Assembly (NCBI GenBank): GCA_015075635.1
Contig: JABTUA010000003.1
Coordinates: 1,178,001 to 1,242,000 of the forward strand
Source: Polyangiaceae bacterium
GTDB lineage: Bacteria > Myxococcota_A > Polyangia > Polyangiales > Polyangiaceae
DNA length: 64,000 nt
Direction of reading: 5' to 3'
Position 1 is the first letter of the stretch, and the number at the start of each line of letters is the position of its first letter. The notes under the pieces were generated by a model that worked only from the letters and a program-made list of their open reading frames with translations, ran no database searches and was not told the origin of the DNA. This document shows positions 59,138 through 64,000 of this stretch, piece by piece. The position numbers and the translations under genes are program-made.

Positions 59138-60820
59138 ATGCGGTCCGCGAGAACCGAGCGGGTGCTCAGGCTCGTCCCCCCTCGGACACACGCCGCTCCG
59201 GTTCCACCCAGCGACGCCGAGCCGGTCGTCTCGCAACGTCGGCCCATCGAGCGATTCGCGCAGTACGCCTTGCGTGAGGTCATCGCGCGCGGCGGAATGG
59301 CCACCGTGTGGCGGGCCAGCGCTCCCGACGGCACGGAGGTCGCGCTCAAGCGCATGCTGCCTTCCCTGGCCGAGAGCCCGCGGGCGGTGCTCATGTTCTC
59401 CGACGAGGCGCTCCTGGGCATGCGGCTCGATCACCCGCGCCTGGTTCACACCTTCGAGCTCGGCGTGTTCGAGAACGAACCCTTCATGGTCATGGAGCTG
59501 GTGGACGGCCCCTCCATGTCGGACGTGCTGAGCCGTTCCGTCACGCTGATGCGTCCCGCGGCGGCAGTCTACGTCGTCGAGCAGCTGCTCGAAGGGCTGT
59601 CCGCTCTCCACACCATCCTCGACGACGACGGCGTCGAGGCCGGAGTGGTCCACCGCGACGTCTCGCCCAACAACCTGCTCGTGACCTGGGACGGAGAGGT
59701 GAAGCTGGGGGACTTCGGGATTGCTCTGGTCACTCGCGGCGGCACGCCACACGCGCCCGGCGTGTTGCAGGGGAAGGTCGGTTACATGGCGCCGGAGCAG
59801 CTGGCCGGTGACGCGCTCGATGCGCGCGCGGATCTGTTCGCCGCTGGGGTGGTGCTCCTGGAGCTGTTGACGGGGCGCCGGGCCTTCGCCCGCGACCACG
59901 AGCTCGCGACGCTGGCCGCCAACTACGCCGGGTATTCGAGGAGCCTCGACGGCAGCTTGCCTGGCCCGCTCGCGCGGATCATCCGGACGGCGCTGGCGCA
60001 GCACCGCGAGGAGCGCTTTCCTTCGGCGCGGGCGTTCGCCGCCGCCCTCGGAGAGGCGCGGGCGGAGCTCTCGCTCGGCGCGGGACGAGAGCAGCTGGTG
60101 CAGTTCTTGGGGGAGATCGCGGGCACGCTTCGTCCCGGCTTGCGGACCACCGTGCGTTCGGCGACCGGCGCTCGGCAGAGCGCCGACCACCGATCGTCAC
60201 TGCCTGCCGGCGCGGGGCTGGCATCCCGCATGGCAGGTCGAATCGCACGCGACGCGCGCTCACTGGCGACCGGACGCCGAACGCTCTGCCGTGCTTCGGA
60301 GGCACCCGGGCTGGCTCGCCAGCGAGAGCTCTTCGCCTACCGATTCGGCGAGCCCCCGTGCTTGCCCCAGCGGGCGCTCTTGACACCAGCCGCGACGCGG
60401 GCCGTGCTGACTCGGCTCGCGCGCCGGCGGGCCTCCGGCCTCTTGGTCGCGCGCTCCGGCGACCGGGAGATGCGCGTCTTCTTCGACGACGGAGCCCCGG
60501 TGTTCATCGCGTCGAGCGAGCACGAGCACCTGCTCGGTGAGCGCCTGGTTCGGCTGGGCCACCTCTCCGCGTCAGAGGTCGAGCTGGCCGTCGAACGAGC
60601 GGCGCGCTGGGACTGCCCGTTGGGCGAAGCGCTGGTCGACATGGGGTTCGTCAGCGCCCGCCTCGTGTTCCACGAAATCATGGAGCAGATGCGCGCGCGA
60701 CTCCGCGACCTGGGAACGTGGTCCGGAGGTGAGCTCGGGTTCGTCGAGCAGGCGCGACCTGGCGTGTCCGCGGTTCGACTGTGCCCGTCCGACTTCGAGC
60801 TCCCGCTCGGCGGTGCTTGA
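59138..60820 (+). CDS. Ser/Thr protein kinase with C-terminal DUF4388
   Basis: The 560-aa start is at 59138; GTG at 59135 and an ATG-free extension to 59054 are alternatives. The N-terminal kinase domain has all catalytic landmarks: glycine loop ARGGMATVW, Lys71 (VALKRM), HRDVSPNN (Asp174), DFG (192-194) and APEQ (218-221). The C-terminal part (about 430-530) is a DUF4388-type domain (GLLVARSGDREMRVFFDDGAPVFIASSEHEHLLGERL), common in myxobacterial signalling. No membrane helix is present, so the kinase is cytoplasmic. It overlaps the next ATG in TGATG (60820) and probably phosphorylates or signals to the response regulators that follow. Confidence 0.9.
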   Translation: MRSARTERVLRLVPPRTHAAPVPPSDAEPVVSQRRPIERFAQYALREVIARGGMATVWRASAPDGTEVALKRMLPSLAESPRAVLMFSDEALLGMRLDHPRLVHTFELGVFENEPFMVMELVDGPSMSDVLSRSVTLMRPAAAVYVVEQLLEGLSALHTILDDDGVEAGVVHRDVSPNNLLVTWDGEVKLGDFGIALVTRGGTPHAPGVLQGKVGYMAPEQLAGDALDARADLFAAGVVLLELLTGRRAFARDHELATLAANYAGYSRSLDGSLPGPLARIIRTALAQHREERFPSARAFAAALGEARAELSLGAGREQLVQFLGEIAGTLRPGLRTTVRSATGARQSADHRSSLPAGAGLASRMAGRIARDARSLATGRRTLCRASEAPGLARQRELFAYRFGEPPCLPQRALLTPAATRAVLTRLARRRASGLLVARSGDREMRVFFDDGAPVFIASSEHEHLLGERLVRLGHLSASEVELAVERAARWDCPLGEALVDMGFVSARLVFHEIMEQMRARLRDLGTWSGGELGFVEQARPGVSAVRLCPSDFELPLGGA

Positions 60821-60888
60821 TGCAAACTGCGACACTGGCTCGAGGTTCGACCCCGGCTTACGCTGTGCACGGGGTGGGCCAGGGTGCC

Positions 60889-61251
60889 ATGACTTCTCGA
60901 CCTACGCTCCTCGTCGTCGATGATGACGACGCGATCCGGGAGGCGCTCGCGGAGGTGTTGAGCGACGAGGGCTACTCGGTCGTGACGCGGCGAGGTGGCC
61001 ATGAAGCGCTCGACTACCTCCGCCGAGGGCACCGGCCCAGCGTGATCATCCTGGATCTGTGGATGCCGCAGATGGACGGTTGGCGCCTCAGGCGTGAGCT
61101 CCTGGCGGACCCCGAGCTCGAGCACATTCCCGTAGTCGTGCTGACCGCAGCGTCGAGCGACGCTCCAGAGCCACAACGTGTCGCAGGGGTCCTCAGGAAG
61201 CCAGTGGCGTTGCAGGCGCTGCTGGGACTGATCGAGGCGACCCGCTCGTGA
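60889..61251 (+). CDS. Single-domain response regulator (CheY-like)
   Basis: The 120-aa form starts at 60889 just before the receiver domain; an ATG at 60820 that overlaps the kinase stop would add 23 residues. The receiver has the acidic pocket (VVDDDDA), the phospho-acceptor Asp in ILDLWMPQMDG, the Thr in VVLTAASS and the Lys in VLRKP. There is no output domain, so it works through protein interaction. It overlaps the next gene by 4 nt (GTGA), consistent with a relay from a histidine kinase located elsewhere. Confidence 0.88.
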   Translation: MTSRPTLLVVDDDDAIREALAEVLSDEGYSVVTRRGGHEALDYLRRGHRPSVIILDLWMPQMDGWRLRRELLADPELEHIPVVVLTAASSDAPEPQRVAGVLRKPVALQALLGLIEATRS

Positions 61252-62711
61252 CGGGAGACCGAGTCGCAGTGCAGGAAGCCACGGCCGTTGCGCCCGGAAG
61301 GCCGATGACCAATGGTTCCAGTGTGACCCCCGAGAGCCGCAGCGCCCCGGGCAGGGCAGGGGCCCCCGCCACCATCCTGGTCGTCGAGGATGACGAAGAC
61401 ACGCGTTCGGCGCTCTGCGACACGCTCGCGGATCTGGGCCACGTGCCGCTTCCTCGCCCCGACGGAGCAGCGGCGCTCCGCGAGCTCGACGACGCCGAGT
61501 TCGACCTGGTCTTGACCGACATGAAGATGCCCGGGATCGACGGCATCCAACTGTGTCGCCAGTTGGTGGGCGATCGGCCCAGCGTGCCGGTGGTGGTGAT
61601 GACGGCCTTCGGCGACGTCGACGCTGCGGTCGGTGCGTTGCGCGCCGGGGCGTTCGATTTCATCACCAAGCCGGTGAGCCTGGCCCAGCTCGACGCCACC
61701 GTGACCAAGGCGCTGGAGCGAGAGCGCGCGAGCCCGGTGGTCCTGCGCCTAGAGCCGCTCGAGCCGGTCGAAGCCACCACTCACGGGCTGCTCGGGCCGA
61801 GCAGCCTGATGGCGAAGGTGCGGGATCAGCTGACGCGGGTAGCCGCCACCAACTCGACCGTGCTGGTCACCGGCGAGAGCGGGACCGGAAAGGAGATCGC
61901 GTCACGCGCCATCCATCAAGGGAGCGATCGGCGGGATGGACCCTTCGTGGCGGTGAGCTGTGCCGCGGTCCCGCACGACATCCTCGAGTCCGAGCTGTTC
62001 GGGCACGCCAGGGGCGCGTTCACGGGGGCCTCCGAGGCGCGAGTCGGGCTGTTCCAACGAGCCCACGGCGGCACGCTGTTCCTGGACGAGATCGGCGACA
62101 TGCCCCTCGACCTGCAGCCCAAGCTCTTGCGGGCGCTCGAGGAGCGGCTGATCCGCCCGGTGGGCTCCGCGCAAGAAGTCGAGTGCGACGTGCGTATCGT
62201 CGCGGCGACCAACAAGAACCTCCAGCACGCCGCCCGGCTCGGTCAGTTCCGGGAGGACCTCTACTTCCGCATCAAGGTGCTCCACATCCACATGCCGCCG
62301 CTGCGCGAGCGCGGGGCCGAGGACGTTCTGGCGCTGGCCCGGCACTTCCTGGAGAGCTCCAGCGGCGTGCCCTACGTGCTGGCTCCCGAGGCGGAGCGAT
62401 TGCTGGTGAGCTACCACTGGCCCGGCAACGTGCGCGAGCTCGAGAACACGTTGAACGCCGCCATGGCGCTGGCGGAGGGTGGCCGCATCGGCTTCGAGGA
62501 GCTGCCGACCGCGGTGCGCTCGCCCCGAAAGGCGGGTAGGTCCGAGCTCCTCGACGTGACCTCCCTCGAGGAGGTCGAGCGGCGGCACATTCAAGTGGTG
62601 CTGCGCGCGGTGGGGGGAAACAAGGTGCAGGCCGCGCGCAGGCTGGGGATCGATCGCGCCACCTTGTACCGGAAGCTCGAGCGTCTAGGGCTCGAGCGTG
62701 AGCGCCGCTGA
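61248..62711 (+). CDS. NtrC-family sigma-54 activator
   Basis: The 487-aa protein starts at GTG, overlapping the receiver gene. Residues about 40-155 are a receiver with the phospho-acceptor Asp in LVLTDMKMPGIDG. The AAA+ domain (about 180-410) has Walker A GESGTGKE, the sigma-54 contact loop GAFTGA, Walker B FLDEIGD and the arginine-rich RALEERLIRPVG. A Fis-type helix-turn-helix closes the protein (NKVQAARRLGIDRATLYRKL). It should activate sigma-54 promoters such as those found upstream of its own operon. Stop-to-stop distance to the next activator is 10 nt. Confidence 0.93.
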   Translation: MTGDRVAVQEATAVAPGRPMTNGSSVTPESRSAPGRAGAPATILVVEDDEDTRSALCDTLADLGHVPLPRPDGAAALRELDDAEFDLVLTDMKMPGIDGIQLCRQLVGDRPSVPVVVMTAFGDVDAAVGALRAGAFDFITKPVSLAQLDATVTKALERERASPVVLRLEPLEPVEATTHGLLGPSSLMAKVRDQLTRVAATNSTVLVTGESGTGKEIASRAIHQGSDRRDGPFVAVSCAAVPHDILESELFGHARGAFTGASEARVGLFQRAHGGTLFLDEIGDMPLDLQPKLLRALEERLIRPVGSAQEVECDVRIVAATNKNLQHAARLGQFREDLYFRIKVLHIHMPPLRERGAEDVLALARHFLESSSGVPYVLAPEAERLLVSYHWPGNVRELENTLNAAMALAEGGRIGFEELPTAVRSPRKAGRSELLDVTSLEEVERRHIQVVLRAVGGNKVQAARRLGIDRATLYRKLERLGLERERR

Positions 62712-62721
62712 GCTTCTGCGC

Positions 62722-64000
62722 TCACACTCGGGTCTCGGTCCGGGCCCTCCGCGCCGCGTCGGTGACGCCGTACTGCTTCAGCTTGCGGTAGAGCGTGCTG
62801 CGGTCCACTCCGAGCAGCTGCGAGGCCCGCGCGCGGTTGCCGCCGACCGACTTGAGGACGGACAGAATGTAGCTCTGCTCGACCGCGGCCAATGGCAAGA
62901 GCTCGCTCTCGTCCGCCTCTCGGGCGCAGGGCTCGGGCCGCAGCTCTGCAGGCAGGTCGGCGGCGCGGATGTGGTCGTGCCGCGCGTTGGCCATGGCTGC
63001 GACGATACAGTGCTCGAGCTCGCGCACGTTGCCGGGCCAGGAGTGTGCCAGCAAGGCACGGGCCGCGCCCGGAGTCAGCCCGACGATCGGTCGCGACGTG
63101 CTCGCCGCGCGGTGGATGAACTGTTGAGCGAGCAGGAGCACGTCTCGCCCCCGATCGCGGAGCGGTGGCACGCGAACCTGGAGCACGTTCAGGCGGAAGT
63201 ACAGGTCCTCGCGAAAGCGCCCCTCGGTCACCTCGCGCTCGAGGCTCTTGCCGGTGGCGGCGATGACGCGAGCGTCGAACGCCACTTCGCGAGAATGTCC
63301 GAGCGGGCGCACCGTGCGCTGTTGCAGCGCGCGGAGGAGCTTCGCCTGGAGGTCCAGAGGCATGTCGCCGATCTCGTCCAGGAAGATGCAGCCGCCCGAT
63401 GCCTGGACCAAAAGCCCATCCCGATCGCGCGTCGCGTCGGTGAACGCTCCCTTCATGTGTCCGAAGAACTCGCTCTCCAGGAGCTGCCTGGGGATGGAGG
63501 AGCAGTTCACGGCGACGAACGGCTGCCCGTTACGGCGGCTCCGAGCGTGGATGGTGCGGGCGACGACCTCCTTGCCGGTCCCGCTCTCACCGCTGATCAG
63601 CACCGTGACGTCCGACGCCGTCACTCGGGCGAGGCGCTTCTTCAGCTGCTGCATCGCCGGGCTTTCGCCGGTGAGCTCCACCGTGTGCGGGAGACCCTCG
63701 CTGGTGGCGCGCAGGCGGTCGAGCTCTCGGCAGAGGGCGCTCTCCTCGAGCACCGCCGTGAGGCGCTCCAACACGACCTCCGGGTCGTCGCCATCCGGCA
63801 CGAAGTCCGACGCGCGGGCGCGCAGGGCCTTCTGCGCGTCGTGCAGCCCGCCGCCTTGGGACAGGACCACGGTCTCCGAAGCCAGGCGGGTCTGCCGGAC
63901 GTGGCTACAAGCGGCGAAGGGGTCGCGCCCTCCAGGCGCGATCAGGGCGACGTCGAAGCTGCCACAGACACCTTCCAAGCTCGACACGCGAACCACGTCG
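62722..64000 (-). CDS. Second sigma-54 activator, C-terminal portion (partial)
   Basis: The frame enters from the right edge (63997-64000), so the true start is outside. The visible N-terminus (about residues 1-100) is a degenerate receiver: the phospho-acceptor position reads FDVALIAPGG with Ala in place of Asp. The AAA+ domain is complete (Walker A GESGTGKE, Walker B FLDEIGD), but the sigma-54 contact loop reads GAFTDA instead of GAFTGA. A Fis-type DNA-binding helix-turn-helix follows (SQLLGVDRSTLYRKLKQYG). It is convergent with the first activator. An unphosphorylated or constitutively tuned activator is likely. Confidence 0.9.
   Translation of the reverse strand, partial: DVVRVSSLEGVCGSFDVALIAPGGRDPFAACSHVRQTRLASETVVLSQGGGLHDAQKALRARASDFVPDGDDPEVVLERLTAVLEESALCRELDRLRATSEGLPHTVELTGESPAMQQLKKRLARVTASDVTVLISGESGTGKEVVARTIHARSRRNGQPFVAVNCSSIPRQLLESEFFGHMKGAFTDATRDRDGLLVQASGGCIFLDEIGDMPLDLQAKLLRALQQRTVRPLGHSREVAFDARVIAATGKSLEREVTEGRFREDLYFRLNVLQVRVPPLRDRGRDVLLLAQQFIHRAASTSRPIVGLTPGAARALLAHSWPGNVRELEHCIVAAMANARHDHIRAADLPAELRPEPCAREADESELLPLAAVEQSYILSVLKSVGGNRARASQLLGVDRSTLYRKLKQYGVTDAARRARTETRV

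Overview
The window is very GC-rich (roughly 70%) chromosomal DNA that looks like a myxobacterium (Myxococcota, most likely class Polyangia, Sorangium/Polyangium-like). The evidence is qualitative: 22 of 56 protein genes start with a lipoprotein signal peptide, many followed by Gly/Ser/Thr/Ala-rich linkers and Cys-rich repeats; there is a myxobacterial Cys-rich repeat (DUF4215 type), an IgGFc-binding-domain protein, three tandem bactofilins, Ser/Thr kinase plus sigma-54 activator signalling, and paired TPR proteins laid out like gltD-gltE of the gliding machinery. No rRNA, tRNA, CRISPR array, phage, transposase or plasmid function was found. Most genes lie in short, tightly packed operons with ATGA/GTGA/TGATG overlaps.

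Layout. 1-8.1 kb: the edge of a secreted lipoprotein, an exported two-gene TPR/coiled-coil operon, a 430-bp element bounded by an 18-bp perfect inverted repeat, and a four-gene minus-strand lipoprotein operon (vWA, HEAT-like, others). 8.3-9.9 kb: an AspT/YidE-type transporter. 10-12.8 kb: two lipoproteins, one with nine Cys-rich modules. 12.8-16.9 kb (minus): radical SAM/SPASM enzyme, small Cys-rich lipoprotein, GH31 glycosidase lipoprotein, and a Pro/Ala-linker lipoprotein. 17-24.5 kb: VIT/vWA protein, divergent Cys-repeat lipoprotein, and the large TPR pair. 24.5-30.7 kb: four more genes, three of them surface lipoproteins. 30.8-35.3 kb: DUF4240/HEAT protein, solitary DNA methyltransferase, a 44-codon membrane peptide and NhaA. 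35.4-37.3 kb: two paralogous Cys-rich lipoproteins with minisatellites. 37.5-42 kb: a five-gene plus-strand operon of disulfide/thiol chemistry (VKOR-thioredoxin fusion, OmpA-like protein, TlpA-like lipoprotein), an SDR and RlmI. 42.3-49.3 kb (minus): secreted proteins, a PPC-domain lipoprotein, pyrE with three bactofilins, trmH, and DAHP synthase. 49.4-56.9 kb (plus): trxA, metallophosphoesterase, a very large BNR-repeat lipoprotein, purB, and a small cassette ending in a cytochrome c-like lipoprotein. 56.9-64 kb: two small secreted or unknown genes, then a regulatory locus (CBS protein divergent from kinase, receiver and NtrC-type activator; a second activator converges from the right edge).

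The most interesting signals are the divergent sigma-54-type promoters (GG-N10-GC) between the CBS gene and the kinase operon, which itself ends in a sigma-54 activator; the inverted-repeat element that supplies the stop codons of two convergent genes; and a recurring TANNNT -10 hexamer 6-14 nt upstream of many start codons, implying widespread leaderless or near-leaderless mRNAs. Housekeeping assignments (purB, pyrE, trxA, trmH, DAHP synthase, rlmI, nhaA) are firm. Functions of most lipoproteins cannot be told from sequence alone. All family assignments come from motif recognition by eye, not database searches.
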